In this document: positions 23,941 to 36,491 of the stretch, piece by piece | How the letters are laid out: every line of letters starts with the position of its first letter | Numbering within the stretch: position 1 is the stretch's first letter | Origin: Osedax fenrisi | Taxonomy: Eukaryota; Annelida; Polychaeta; Sabellida; Siboglinidae | DNA: 64,000 nucleotides | Direction: 5' to 3' | Assembly: GCA_964019155.1 (NCBI GenBank) | Contig: OZ025244.1 | Coordinates: 17,269,640 to 17,333,639 of the forward strand | Made by a program: the position numbers and the translations under genes | The notes under the pieces: generated by a model | Told to the model about the DNA's origin: nothing | The model's input: the letters and a program-made list of their open reading frames with translations, nothing else | The model's database searches: none

Positions 23941-26670
23941 AAAATCGAATTGAAGTGCAAAACGTACACTGCGTATTAACATATTCCTCTTCCACCCCTA
24001 ATTTCTCCTCTTGTGAAATGCTGATATGTGACATTCAGTTCCCCTCCCTATTTACCATTGTGTTTATAATCATCTATCGCCCACCATCATCCAGCATTCG
24101 GTCTTTCATTAATGATCTCTCTACCATTATAGAATCCATGTCTTCTTACAACACAATTATTCTTGGTGACTTTAATATTCAAGTGAATACTGATAATCAT
24201 GCTTCCCTTTCTCTTAAGAAACTTATTTTTGAGCACTCCTTAACACAACACATTCATTTCCCAACTATATCTAATGGTAACATCATTGATCTTGTTTTAT
24301 CTCCATCTGACTCCAATTTAATTTCCTCTCCCACCCAAAGCACTCTAATCTCTGATCACTTCGCTATCCTATTTGATTTACAGTTATCAGTAGTGCACAA
24401 TATTCGACCTCTAAGATACATTCGAAACATCTCCTCTATAAATCAACCCTTGTTTGTTAACTCCGTGTTTGATCATATGAATAATATTACATCTCCGCTC
24501 TCTGATCCTGACACTCTCTTTGACGCCTTCAACACGGCGCTATCTAATTCTCTTGACTTTTATGCTCCCTCAACTACTCTTACCCACCGTAATCATCCCA
24601 AATCCCCCTGGTTCAACACTGAACTCATCAATATGAGAAAGTCACTTCGTCGTCTACAGTCCATTTATGCTTCTACTAAAATGAACTCAGACCTGTGTTC
24701 CTTTAAAGTATGTCGCTCATTATACAGGAAAAAACTCCTATCCACTAAATTATCATACTTTACTAACTTGCTTTGTAAATATGGCACCTCATCTAAGCAA
24801 GCCTACAACCTATCATTCACCTTAGTAGGTAAATCAAAACCCAGGCACCTTCCTGACCAACCGGATACAGTCCTCTGCTCCTCCTTTGCTAATTTCTTCC
24901 AGAATAAAGTATCGAACATCATAGCTGCTCTCCCCAATGTGAATGTTGATATCCCTCTCAACTCATATTCACTAGCTTCCCATAATCACTGGTCTTCCTT
25001 CACTCTCCCTACTTGTCCATATGTGCTCTCTCTAATGGCATCCCTAAAATCCAATTCCCCACTCGACCCTATTCCCCTTACTTTACTTCGTACCCTTTCG
25101 CCATTGCTAATTGAACCCATAACAATGATCATTCATGCGTCCCTTATTACATCGATCGTACCAAAGTCTATGAAACACTCATATATCACCCCAATTATAA
25201 AAAAAACTACCCTTAGCCACTCGAACCTGTTGAGCTATCGACCCATCTCCCAGCTTTCATCAATCTCTAAGACCTTAGAGCGAATTGTATCTGCTCAACT
25301 TATTCACTATATCACTACCAATTCAATTATTGATAAGTTTCAAAGTGCTTACTTACCCCATCGGAGCACTGAATCAGCACTGAATCTTATCATTAATGAT
25401 CTACTAATATCCCTTGACAACAAAGCCCCGTGCTACCTTGTGTTACTTGACCTATCCAGTGCCTTTGACACTCTAAACCATGACATTCTTTCTTTACGAC
25501 TCAATGAAATCGGTATTCATGGTCAAGTACACAGCTGGTTTATGTCATTCTTTTCCTTAAGGTCCTCTTCAGTGAAAATCAACTCATCCTTCTCTACCCC
25601 GTTTATCAGCACTCATGGTGTTCCACAAGGCTCCGTGCTTGGTCCTTTACTTTTTATTATTTATATTTTACCCATACAATCCATATTTCGTAAATATCCT
25701 TACATCCACTACCATCTCTTTGCAGATGATCTACAAATTTATACTTCTTTTCCCATTTCCTGTGACTCCAACTCAATTCAACTGTCTATTTTTAACTGCC
25801 TCACAGAACTTACTGACTGGTTCTCCCATAATTCCCTATCACTTAACATGACCAAAACTGACACCATCATTATCTCCAGACCTACCTACCCCCTAATCAT
25901 TACCCACCCCTTTCTACTAGCCCTCCCTACATCACAATCCATAACAACTCTTGGTTTCACCATCAACTCCCACCTAGATTACTCTGACCACATATATATA
26001 ATGATTCGCAATGCCAACTATTTTCTTTACAATATTAGAAAATCACGTAATAAATTGACTTTTTCAATGACTAAAAGTCTAATACACTCGCTAGTCTTCA
26101 GTAGACTCATATACTGCTGCTCACTTCTATGCAATCTACCCCTAAAGCTTATGCTTAAACTTGAGAAGATACAACGACGCGCTATACGCACCCTATATAA
26201 TCTGAAGTTCTCTTCAATAGTATCAATATCGACTCTAATGCGATCACTCGGCTGGCTTAAGTTTAGATATCTCTGCAGGTACAGACTACTATGCATCACC
26301 CATAATGTGATACATCTTAGATCTCCCGAGTACCTAGCTGACTTGATCAGTATGCATACCCTTAGTCGAGCTAGCAGGAAATGTCACACGATGAAAATTG
26401 TGCAACGCTCGACTATCTCTGCTCACTCTGAATCTGCTTTCTCTGTGGTAGCTCCAAAATACTGGAATTCTCTACCATATGACATTAGGTTTTTGAAATC
26501 CTTGTCACTATTTAAATGTAAACTCTCCACGCACCTATTAACATTGTAACCTACCCTCCCTTTTCCTTTATTTTTATTGTACTTTATTTATTTTATTTTT
26601 GTTTCCTTCTCATGACGCCCATAACCACCACGTGATTTTGTAGTCAATAAAATATTTTAAAATAAAAATA
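23941..26670 (+). mobile_element. 5'-truncated CR1/L2-like LINE
   Basis: A non-LTR retrotransposon copy covering the second half of the endonuclease, the whole reverse transcriptase and a short 3' UTR ending in AATAAAATATTTTAAAATAA. The CT-rich codon usage contrasts with the surrounding AT-rich DNA. Truncation inside the endonuclease is the usual result of incomplete reverse transcription. No clear target duplication was found. Confidence 0.9.
23955..26549 (+). CDS. LINE ORF2: endonuclease (partial) and reverse transcriptase
   Basis: The frame stays open for about 864 codons without stop or frameshift, which is notable for a truncated copy. Residues 41-44 YRPP, 71-74 GDFN and 133-135 SDH are the C-terminal half of the apurinic-like endonuclease. 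The N-terminal Asn and Glu catalytic segments are missing. Reverse transcriptase motifs follow: YRPISQLSSISKTLERI, LLDLSSAFD (Asp499), HGVPQGSVLGPLLF (about 554) and FADD (589-592). The C-terminal APKYWNSLPYDIRF block is typical of the CR1/L2/Rex1 group. The first codon given is only the first open one, as the true ORF start is lost. It could supply reverse transcriptase in trans but cannot nick DNA itself. Confidence 0.9.
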   Translation: MQNVHCVLTYSSSTPNFSSCEMLICDIQFPSLFTIVFIIIYRPPSSSIRSFINDLSTIIESMSSYNTIILGDFNIQVNTDNHASLSLKKLIFEHSLTQHIHFPTISNGNIIDLVLSPSDSNLISSPTQSTLISDHFAILFDLQLSVVHNIRPLRYIRNISSINQPLFVNSVFDHMNNITSPLSDPDTLFDAFNTALSNSLDFYAPSTTLTHRNHPKSPWFNTELINMRKSLRRLQSIYASTKMNSDLCSFKVCRSLYRKKLLSTKLSYFTNLLCKYGTSSKQAYNLSFTLVGKSKPRHLPDQPDTVLCSSFANFFQNKVSNIIAALPNVNVDIPLNSYSLASHNHWSSFTLPTCPYVLSLMASLKSNSPLDPIPLTLLRTLSPLLIEPITMIIHASLITSIVPKSMKHSYITPIIKKTTLSHSNLLSYRPISQLSSISKTLERIVSAQLIHYITTNSIIDKFQSAYLPHRSTESALNLIINDLLISLDNKAPCYLVLLDLSSAFDTLNHDILSLRLNEIGIHGQVHSWFMSFFSLRSSSVKINSSFSTPFISTHGVPQGSVLGPLLFIIYILPIQSIFRKYPYIHYHLFADDLQIYTSFPISCDSNSIQLSIFNCLTELTDWFSHNSLSLNMTKTDTIIISRPTYPLIITHPFLLALPTSQSITTLGFTINSHLDYSDHIYIMIRNANYFLYNIRKSRNKLTFSMTKSLIHSLVFSRLIYCCSLLCNLPLKLMLKLEKIQRRAIRTLYNLKFSSIVSISTLMRSLGWLKFRYLCRYRLLCITHNVIHLRSPEYLADLISMHTLSRASRKCHTMKIVQRSTISAHSESAFSVVAPKYWNSLPYDIRFLKSLSLFKCKLSTHLLTL

Positions 26671-27039
26671 ACATATTTAATATTATAGTATTACATAATA
26701 AGTATGTAATGTTGAATAATTGTATCGTAATCACTATACTACAAGGCAATGATGTTGAATAATATCACGTTACACTTAGACATGGTTATGTATACACATA
26801 AAATACAATACAAATGTGTATACAAGTCTATAGGCCTATATACTTACAACACTGGTATATCCTTTTTTAATTTTATTTAGCATATATATATATAAACTAT
26901 ATGTTTTATCTAAACAAATGAGAATATATGTATAATATATGTATATCTATATTTTACCTATTATATTGAATTGGAGATCATGCTTCCTCTTATATATGTG
27001 GTTATGATCATATACTTGATCGGTTCCATAGTAAACTAT

Positions 27040-27090
<51 letters not shown>

Positions 27091-27323
27091 GTCATTATCG
27101 GTTAGCAGGGCCGAGTAGGAGTGCTGCTGTGAGTTGAATAACCAATATGTATAAGTATGTAATATATGTGTAATGCATGTATGAAATTCATGATATGCAT
27201 GCATATATATGATTATATATTTGGATTTATGCAATATATTTATTTTCATATACACCCATCATCGTTTATAAACATTCATTAAAACACAAATACACATATA
27301 TATTACACACACACACACACACT

Positions 27324-27378
<55 letters not shown>

Positions 27379-27909
27379 GTGGAAAAGTTCACAACTGGTT
27401 GATGTCGTTTTTATCTAATAGCATATATTCGGTAACGATCAAGTTATCTTTATCGGTTCCATGTTATCACACTCGAGGCGTTCCTCGAGGATCAGTACTA
27501 TATGTAACCTGATATAACATTATATTAGTTGTATTATTAATACTAATGTAGTATACATATCAAACCAATGTTAATGTTCACAATACGCGAGAGATATTTT
27601 AATATATGACATGATATGTAAAATTGATATCTTATATCCGATCATATAATGTAAATACGAATTCTATTAGATATTTATTTACGCGCCAATGATTTCAATT
27701 ACATAATCGCCAACAATGTATACACTGTTATATTTACTATATACACATTTAGTGGCCATACATCAAACACGTATACGGTTGTTATTGTTATTCATCGTAC
27801 TATCTACACACTATTATATTTCGAACAGTGGCAAGGTAGGTTGTATACAATTGTATATTAATATAAGTAGCTCTATCATTTACTATTTAGCAAATTAGTA
27901 TACTACATT

Positions 27910-27970
<61 letters not shown>

Positions 27971-29260
27971 AATATATATATAATATTCATATTATATGAA
28001 TCATATATAATATTATATTTATGGTAACTTTATATTATCATAAATAAATAGTGTTTACATGATCTAATAACTACAAGGGGTCAGACAACAATACACATAG
28101 GTATACAATGTGTACAAATAGTAACAATGTGTACACGCGTGTTTCCAATATATTATGTTTAAGTGCGACGACACGTGCATGATTTACATGGTGAACATGG
28201 GAGATTTATATTTCACTACAATTATAGTAACTTTTGAAATACATAAGAATAATTTAATGTGTATTATATATTGTAGATTATATTTATAACTATATAACCT
28301 ACGTATAATACACATGTCAGATTGTATAATAATGTATACAATCATACGGATGAAGGTTAAACATTTTAATTTGTAAACTAATAACAATTTCAGAAATATT
28401 AAAATAATTATATATAATTAGTTATTATATGTTAGCTGTTTAATTATATCTGAATAAATATTTACCATAAATAAATCTCGAAATTACCATGTATATGTAT
28501 CAATTGGTACTTAAGTATTACTTAAGTAGTACAAAAGTTAAGGAGCTTCAAGTGTATAACATTATTTGTTTTTATAAAAGCAGATAATTATATATATAAC
28601 AACTCAAGTTTTATATAGATTCACAACACATTCTTAGCATAAAAAAGACATCTTATAACCTCAAGGTTATAAGCGGTATTGGTAAATAAGATTATAATGA
28701 CTTTACAAGTGTTTATGACTAACAAATATAAATGTATATCCTACAATGTACCCGTTGTCACGACTATCCTATTATAATAGATTCTATAGAACATAACACA
28801 ATACAAATAGGAGATATATCAGAGTTTTACAACAAATTCCGAATATAAAATAGGTCCTCATAAGGATACTACTACCAAAGCCCTGCTAAGGGCTTTGCTA
28901 TTACTTATAAATATGTATTATCCTTATGGTTTATTATAAATAAAAATAAAAAATGACAATATTATAAAAATCAAAATATTTATAAATGTTTATTATAATA
29001 CTATTAAGATAAAATAACGAATACAAAAATGATAAAACTAAAAATAGAATTGTTATAGTATTTTTCGTTATAAGTGTGCGACGTTTACTAATAGGTGTCA
29101 TAATGAGACTTAAGTCTTAATTGTGGCAATATATTATATTACTTTTAGGTTGTAGGAGGTATTTATTGTAGGTAGCTAAGATATACAATGTATATTATAC
29201 ATTGTATATCTGTAATACAGATTCTGTATACATTGTATATTATGCAATGTATATTATACA
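26671..29260. other. Intergenic AT-rich block
   Basis: (TA)n tracts lie at 27043-27087, 27329-27371 and 27912-27966, with one LINE fragment at 27387-27500. An imperfect hairpin sits around AAAGCCCTGCTAAGGGCTTT at 28878-28897. A cluster of TACATTGTATAT palindromes at about 29186-29260 flanks the hAT insertion. No host gene was recognised. Confidence 0.6.
27387..27500 (+). pseudogene. LINE reverse transcriptase fragment
   Basis: About 38 codons read VHNWLMSFLSN...TRGVPRGSVL. This matches the thumb-side region and GVPQGSVL motif of the LINE at 25530-25650. It sits directly after a (TA)n tract and ends abruptly before the usual GPLLF. Confidence 0.75.
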
Positions 29261-30498
29261 CAGTGATGGGCACGATTACGAATTTTCACGATCGCCGATC
29301 GTCGATCAATTTCGTCGATCATTTTCTAACGATCGTCGATCGTCGATCTTTTTACTCGATCATTTTTTAACGATCGACGATCATCAATCGCCGATCGTGA
29401 TCTCGATCGTATTATTAGCGTATATAAGCGTATGAATTCCGGGCTGCTGCATGAACCACTAATGATCCACGCAGTACTCGCGAGTACTCACCCATAGGCG
29501 CCGTTATATCAATATATTTATATATATATATACCAATGTATCTTTTTTACTAATGTAATCGTAATATTTTACCGCGCGAGACAGTTTTTAAGGAGATTTA
29601 TTCCCAACACTATTTGCAATAGTATCCCGCTTATTAAAAATGGATGCTAAATTAGTTTATTGTCAACCATTATTAGATGTATTAAAGTAAGGATTAAAAC
29701 GTAGGTTTAACGATTATTTTTCATTTGAGTATTCTATCAATAGTGACATTATATTAACAATATCTAACCCACAATTTAAGTTAAATTGGTTAAGTAAGTA
29801 AGTAAATGTAATTACGTAGAAGAAACAGATATGTTGTTTTCTACATTTAAGAAATATGTTAAGCCTAATAGACATATCCCAGATAACGAGGTTTATATAA
29901 ATACACCAGAACAAAGCGAAACTAATTCAGATGAATTCTATGTTATTGATGATAATGGACCATCCACTTCTAAATCAACGGTAGAAATAGAAATACTTAA
30001 TTATATAAATAGTAAAAATACTAATTTAGATATGCTAAATAATTATCCTATTATAAAAATGTTATTCATAAAATACAATTCTATACTCCCATCATCCGCG
30101 CCGGTGGAAAGAATGTTTAGTATTTCTACCAATATAAATAAACCGAAACGCAATAAACTAAATGATACTAACTTTGCATTGTTAGTTCTATTGAAAGCAA
30201 ATTAATTATATTATTATTATTTTATTATAAATTTGATCGTATTTCAACATTTTCATAGATAAAAGTTATTATTATATCAACTATTTTGTTATTTCTTGAT
30301 TCCTATAAATATATATAAATTATGTTTAATTTTTTTTCAAGATCGTCGATCGCGATCAGTTGCTGACGATCGTCGATCATTTTACTCGATCATTTTCTAA
30401 CGATCGTCGATCGTCGATCATTTTACTCGATCATTTTCAAACGATCGCGATCGGGATCGACGATCGACGATCGACGATCGTGATCGTGCCCATCACTG
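29261..30498 (+). mobile_element. hAT transposon, internally deleted, perfect 8-bp TSD
   Basis: Terminal inverted repeats begin CAGTGATGGGCACGATTACG (left) and CAGTGATGGGCACGATCACG (right, inverted): 21 bp with one mismatch. The target duplication ATTATACA is exact at 29253-29260 and 30499-30506. Subterminal regions of about 130 to 150 bp at both ends are packed with GATCGTCGATC and CGATCATTTT repeats. The 1238-bp element retains only the C-terminal part of a transposase, so it is non-autonomous. Confidence 0.95.
29641..30205 (+). pseudogene. hAT transposase C-terminal relic
   Basis: The reading starts M-D-A-K and continues GLKRRFNDYFSFEYS and NPQFKLNWL, which match the middle-to-late part of hAT transposases, but stops and a frame change interrupt it. 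From 29831 a clean 124-codon frame carries the hAT dimerisation domain, with a YPIIKMLFIKYNSILPSSAP segment, then VERMFSIS, then KRNKLND and a closing LLVLLKAN. The catalytic DDE region and the zinc finger are absent. Confidence 0.88.
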
Positions 30499-30964
30499 AT
30501 TATACAATGTATAATATACATTATATATTATACAATGTATATATTATAAATCCATAAACATAATAGAAAATGCTTTTGTTGTATTGGATATAAGTTTTAA
30601 TATGTACTGACATTCATATTTATATTAATAAGATTATTATCTTTGTTATACTTTTAAAATTTTTTAAATTCGTAAATATCCATAAATTGATTACATGTTT
30701 ATTTAGACACTTAAATAAATCATAAATGATTTCTCAAAAGTGTATATATATATATATAGAATAAAAATAATAAAAATAGGTAAAAAAACAAATACCATTA
30801 ATAATAATAAAATAAAATAGAATAAACCGTACGGAAATTAATAAGTAAAATAATTATTATTTTATTTTATAATAATGACAAACAATATCTAATATTATAT
30901 TAGTATTTCAGGTTCCCACCTGAGATCAATTTTTGTATATATATATATATTTCATGAATATTTT

Positions 30965-31170
30965 ATGCGATTTTATGGATATAATATAGGGTGGGAGTGA
31001 ATTCCATAGCTTAGGACAAATATAACGTAGTGCCCGAGTATTCATTTTTGTGGGACGGAGAATAGGGGTAGATAGAAGATGAGATGCATGGTTTCTAAGT
31101 GATTGAAGGGAAGATTTTTGTACTAGAGATGCAGAAATATAGGAGGGGCAATTTGAAGAGTATATTGAGG
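30965..31170 (-). pseudogene. LINE ORF2 C-terminal relic
   Basis: On the - strand it reads LLSTPILRPTK then TRALRYICPKLWNSLPPYI. This is the conserved ALRY...WNSLP tail of CR1/L2-like ORF2 proteins. The same family occurs on the + strand at 42740-43310. The 3' UTR and tail would run toward lower coordinates. Confidence 0.8.
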
Positions 31171-31235
31171 ATATATATCATAAATATATTGAAATTATAT
31201 TCTAAAATGTAAACCTAATTATTATAATGGAACAC

Positions 31236-31602
31236 GTTCATAACCGGCGCCAAAAATCTATGATTAATACTTTATTCAATATCGGAGCGCGCGCTTTCGC
31301 AATTGAGACTCCCGCCTCTAGATATAGACGTGTCATAATATATAGATAATATTTGACCTAGATCGTTATTGCTATATCTAGCCTAAGGTAAACTATAAAC
31401 CTATGATTCCATATATAACTATAGTCATAATTCCTTTGTTAAAAAACTCGTGAATAAATGTGTGTGTGTGTCACACTGTGTGTGTGTGTGTGTATATATA
31501 AAGTACGTATCTCTCTCAATATATATACGTTTCAACTCCGAAAGCGTGAGCTGCGATATCGAATAAACTATTAGTCATATATTTTTGGCGCCGGTTATGA
31601 AC
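31236..31602. mobile_element. MITE with ~64-bp TIRs
   Basis: Both ends begin GTTCATAACCGGCGCCAAAA and remain similar for about 64 bp with roughly eight changes. CAC flanks both ends (31233-31235 and 31603-31605), a possible 3-bp target duplication. The element is GC-richer than its surroundings at the ends and holds a TG repeat in the middle. Confidence 0.85.
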
Positions 31603-32199
31603 CACAACCATTATAATTATTTAAAATATTTATAATTATTTTTATAATCTTGAAATACATATTACATTTTTGTATATTTAATATTATATTAAATATAGGT
31701 TTATTATAATATAATAGTAGTATTGTACATTATGGTTTCATTAGACAAAAAAATATATAATATAATATAAGTTAATGATTTCTTCGGTTCCGTATCAAAA
31801 TAGCACATTTTTAAAATTATTTTAATTAATAAAATACAAATTGTGTACTAAGCAAAATATTTTATAGGCTCACTTCGGGATATAATGCAAATAAAAAAAG
31901 AAAGAATAAAACCTAACCCAATTAATCAAACAACTCAAAAATATAAATCCGCAAAAATATATATACTAAATATTGTTTATTATTTTTAAAAATGTGCCTA
32001 CTTTGATGCAGCTTACTTTCTTAATGACTAGACTTAAGTGTATTTCAATTATTTATAAATTATATAATATTATATAATTATTATAATGATAATATAAAAT
32101 TAATATAATAATCTAATAAACAAACTTAATATATATACATATATAATATGTTCTATTGTTAATATATTATTATAAATATTCACAGAGTAATAAAACGAT

Positions 32200-32992
32200 A
32201 TGAAGCCCGATATGCCACAGGAAGGAGGCATCCCTTTGTTAGGTTTCGGAACATCAAACGTTAGTCTTTAGTTACAACGTGTCACTCTAATAGCTTCATT
32301 AATAATATAGCATATGTTTGACGGTTTAAAATATTCATATACAAATACATATTTTGTAATCATAATGTACGTATTATATATATATGTATTTATATTACCT
32401 TAATAATACTTAATACGATATAAAACGTAATACTTTATAGAAAGATAGGGATGTTTTCACTCAAAACATATAAATATATACAAGTATATAATAATATTTA
32501 TAAATCATTATTTACATTAATATATATTATCATTGCGCACTAGATCACCGATACGCATGAGATTAGTCCTCACGAAATAACTAGATCACTGCTATCTTCC
32601 AACGCTATTAAATAACTTCACACGAGATCGCTGCTATCCTCTAAAGCTATTACATAACGCGCCGTATCACCCCGCGCCTCTCAGTTACTACACGATGACA
32701 TCGAGGCGGCGCTGACCTACGCGGTAGAGGTCGGCTACAGGTCGTTCGACTGCGCTAATGTCTACGGCAACGAGAAGGAGATTGGCAGAGTGCTAAGCGC
32801 GTTGATCTCTAGCGGTGCCGTCAGAAGGGATCAACTCTACATCACCAGTAAGGTTATCCGCTGTTAACCTATAGGTATCATCTATATGTAATGCTATTAA
32901 TAATAATATTTATTTATTAGAAGAAAGTGTTTTTTTTTGTTTTAATACAATTTTAATCTTTTTTTTGTGCTTGTTTTTCTTAGAGGGCTTCT

Positions 32993-33024
<32 letters not shown>

Positions 33025-36000
33025 TAAGTATATTTAAGCTGATGCCAAACTTGCGAATATTTGCTCGAAAATCGCATTTGTGAATATATGCAAACATCTA
33101 ATATTATTGATCTATAAAAACTATATATTACGATCATTATTTATTATTATCCCAGAGTGGAATATTCACTAATTTTCGCGATTATCAATGAAAGGATGTC
33201 TGCTAATGCATATTTTGTGAAGTTTGTATTTTATCATATTTCATAATGGTCCAGGAGTACACATTTTAATTTGATACAAAAATACATTTTTTAAACCAAT
33301 GAATATATGAATATATTAAATTTATAATAAAAAACATCGCTAAATTCAAACATAATTTTAAATAGTGTGTATATTTTACTAAAATATTTATATAAAAAAA
33401 TACGAATGTATTTTATTTTAAAAATAAATCACTATCTCTAATATGTTTTATTCAAAGATCGAAATCATTGAAATATAATTAAATACACCGCTGAAAATGA
33501 TCTCGTTTGGACATCCTGTCCTTGGAGAATATTTGCAAGTGTGTCCTCATCTTAAAGTCTACGGTGAATGTGATTCTAGATGTTTCAATTGGAAAGACTC
33601 GCATCACGCAATGTGGTACCCATCCATACACATCCCATACTAAATCTTAGTCTGACTGACAATCTTTGAGTGATAACAAATGGTGGATTAAGACTTAGTA
33701 CAGCTTGTATACGGGGACGTGTCTAATATATAAATAGATACGAAATAATATGATATGTTGATTTTAAATACTATACCTATCTATGTGGCCAGTAAAAGCT
33801 AACTTATATTGTATGTAATTTAATAGACAAATGAACACATTATTCATGTGTTCGATGTTAAATATTGTGGCCATCAAATTTTAAATCCGTGTCACATTGT
33901 CCATATAGTTTATTATCTTGTGATTAATATGTTCTGTTTACCATGGTTTAGTTGTATGAAGTGCTAGAGTTATATGAATATACTCATTCACATAAATATT
34001 ATAAATATATACTATATATGATATACTATGAAATAATTTATAAAATATAGAATATAATATATATATACTAATTCGTATATGAATATTCATGATTCAGTAT
34101 CAAGTTATACATAGTTAGTATCGTTAGTTATTTATCGTTATACGAATATCTAGTTAAATTAGGTGTTTAATAATTGTAGTTCAATATCCTTACAAGATAA
34201 TATCCATAGTAATGTTATGATTCAATTAGAGCTTAGATAATATGATAGATAATATAATAGATAATACAATACATAATATAATAGATAATATAATAGATAA
34301 TACAATAGATAATATAATAGATAATACAATACATAATATAATAGATAATACAATAGATAATATAATAGATAATACAATAGAAAATACAATAGATAATATA
34401 ATAGATAATACAATAGATAATACAATAGAAAATACAATAGATAATATAATAGATAATACAATAGATAATACAATAGATAATATAATAGATAATACGATAG
34501 ATAATACAATAGATAATATAATAGATAATACAATAGATAATACAATAGATAATATAATAGATAATACGATAGATAATACAAATGTATCTTCTATTATAAA
34601 ATGAATGTTCTCTACCCTATTGCGTACTATTTATACATTTTGAGACACATGCACCTTCATTAATAGCTGTTATAAATACATACACATGACTACCTGGCTT
34701 CTCCTTAAACATTTATATATAACATGCATACATGTATATTATTATTTATTATTGTTATTTTTATTTGGTGGAATCCTTTCATCCCATCCAGGAACTTAGA
34801 CTAAGTTTTCACTTATAACCATATATGGCTCTAATGTCCCTTCGAAGCTACTCTCATGTTAATGCATCCATAGTTTTAATGAGAGCCGATAATTTATTTA
34901 TACAAAATTATATAAGATTATTTCTAAATAATATTTTAAGACCTATTTTAATGGTCCATACGAGGCTCGAACCCGTGTCCTAATGCTTGTGTATCTGATG
35001 TATTAGCCGACTGAACCACACAGGCAGTTATGTATACATACCCATGTGTACCCATGTATATAAGTGTTACATTGCGTAAAGCCTTTAATGATATTTATAA
35101 ATCTGTAAATCTTGGTAAATTTATTACGTTGAGATGACCTTAGATTTTAACGTATCACTCGATCTAATTATATACATCATTATATTATAATCTACGCACA
35201 TTCTCTTTCAGTTATGGAGTACCTATCACCATCGAGACGATGTACTACCCGCCTTACGAAGGACACTTAATGACCTTCAACTAGACTACCTTGACCTTTA
35301 CCTGATTCATTGGCCGTACTGTTTCCAGCGAGGTGATGTACCGTTTCCCACAGATAGCGACGGCCAGCTATTGTATGATAATATCGATTATTTGGAAACG
35401 TGGAAGGTATATTGGCACAATCTAGTTATATATTCTTATTTGTAAGTATTATTTTCTTTGCCATTAAATATTAATCAATAAATATTATAATTATTGTTTG
35501 GTGGTTTTTACTGAAAATTAGATATAGTATTTCTAAGATTTCTATAATTATTTCTGAAACATCTTCACAAGTTCTTACACCATATGATCTGAAGTGTATA
35601 ACATTATTCTCATCTTTCTAATTATGTAACAAGCATGACTTATTTTGACTTATTTTATTTGATATGACTACAAATATATTATTTACAAATTTTTAATGAA
35701 TTTTATTGAATTTTATAGAATATTTAATTAACTTATTTATATATATAATTTAGGCTGCCAATTATTGTATATACATTTAGCGTATTTATAATTATATATA
35801 TATATATATATATATTAGGTTGGAGAGAAATTTTAAATAATTATGGCGATATAGTTATGACTCGCGATAGTGATTTAACGTTATACGTGGAGAATACATA
35901 ATGTCACTAATTCACGTATAACGTTACATCACTATCGCGAGTCATAACCAGATCGCCATAATTATTTCAAATTTACCTCCACCCTAATATATAATATATT

Positions 36001-36454
36001 ATGATATTACGTACCATATATATTTATTAAGAATGAGATCATATAATCATATTTTTATATTATAATTTATAAATAAAATAACATTGTAATGTATCACTGT
36101 TGTATTACTTATATTTGAGTATTATTTCTACTATAACATATTAATTAACTATTTACATTTATTTGACTAATATTTCATACGATACCCATTATATGATTTA
36201 AATAAATTATAATCTATGATTTATATAATAAATGAAATTTGAATGATAGCAAATAAAGTTAATTTTTATTAAATAATATAAATTCTCTTTAATACACTGG
36301 GTTTTATTTAATCTACACACAAACTTTTCAATTATAATATTTTTTAATTTATAGCTCTTCTAATTTTATATTATTTTTTTTTCATATACTTTTCCACATC
36401 AATATTTTAGTAATTAATTAATGTATATATATATTTTATGTTAAATGTATCTTA

Positions 36455-36491
<37 letters not shown>

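Larger units (their letters stand above)
30499..32199. other. Intergenic block upstream of aldo/keto reductase gene
   Basis: It contains a minus-strand LINE C-terminal relic and a 367-bp MITE. The rest is AT-rich without recognisable coding. A pyrimidine-AG at about 32184 just before the start codon may be the acceptor of an untranslated first exon. Confidence 0.5.
32853..35211. other. Aldo/keto reductase intron 2 contents
   Basis: 2.4 kb of AT-rich sequence. It holds a (TA)n tract at about 32995-33020, a foldback fragment at 33735-33850, the 12-bp satellite at 34233-34580 and a SINE family 2 copy at 34740-35030. A moderately balanced stretch at 33490-33720 was read in all frames without a recognisable protein. 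Confidence 0.6.

Noticed and set aside
31236..31602. Firm superfamily assignment of this MITE
   Set aside because: The 3-bp CAC duplication could be chance and the ends match no superfamily I can name with confidence.
34222..34604. Long open frames on both strands over the 12-bp array, or a CRISPR-like array
   Set aside because: Units are contiguous 12-mers with no spacers, and the frames exist only because 12 is a multiple of three. This is a satellite.
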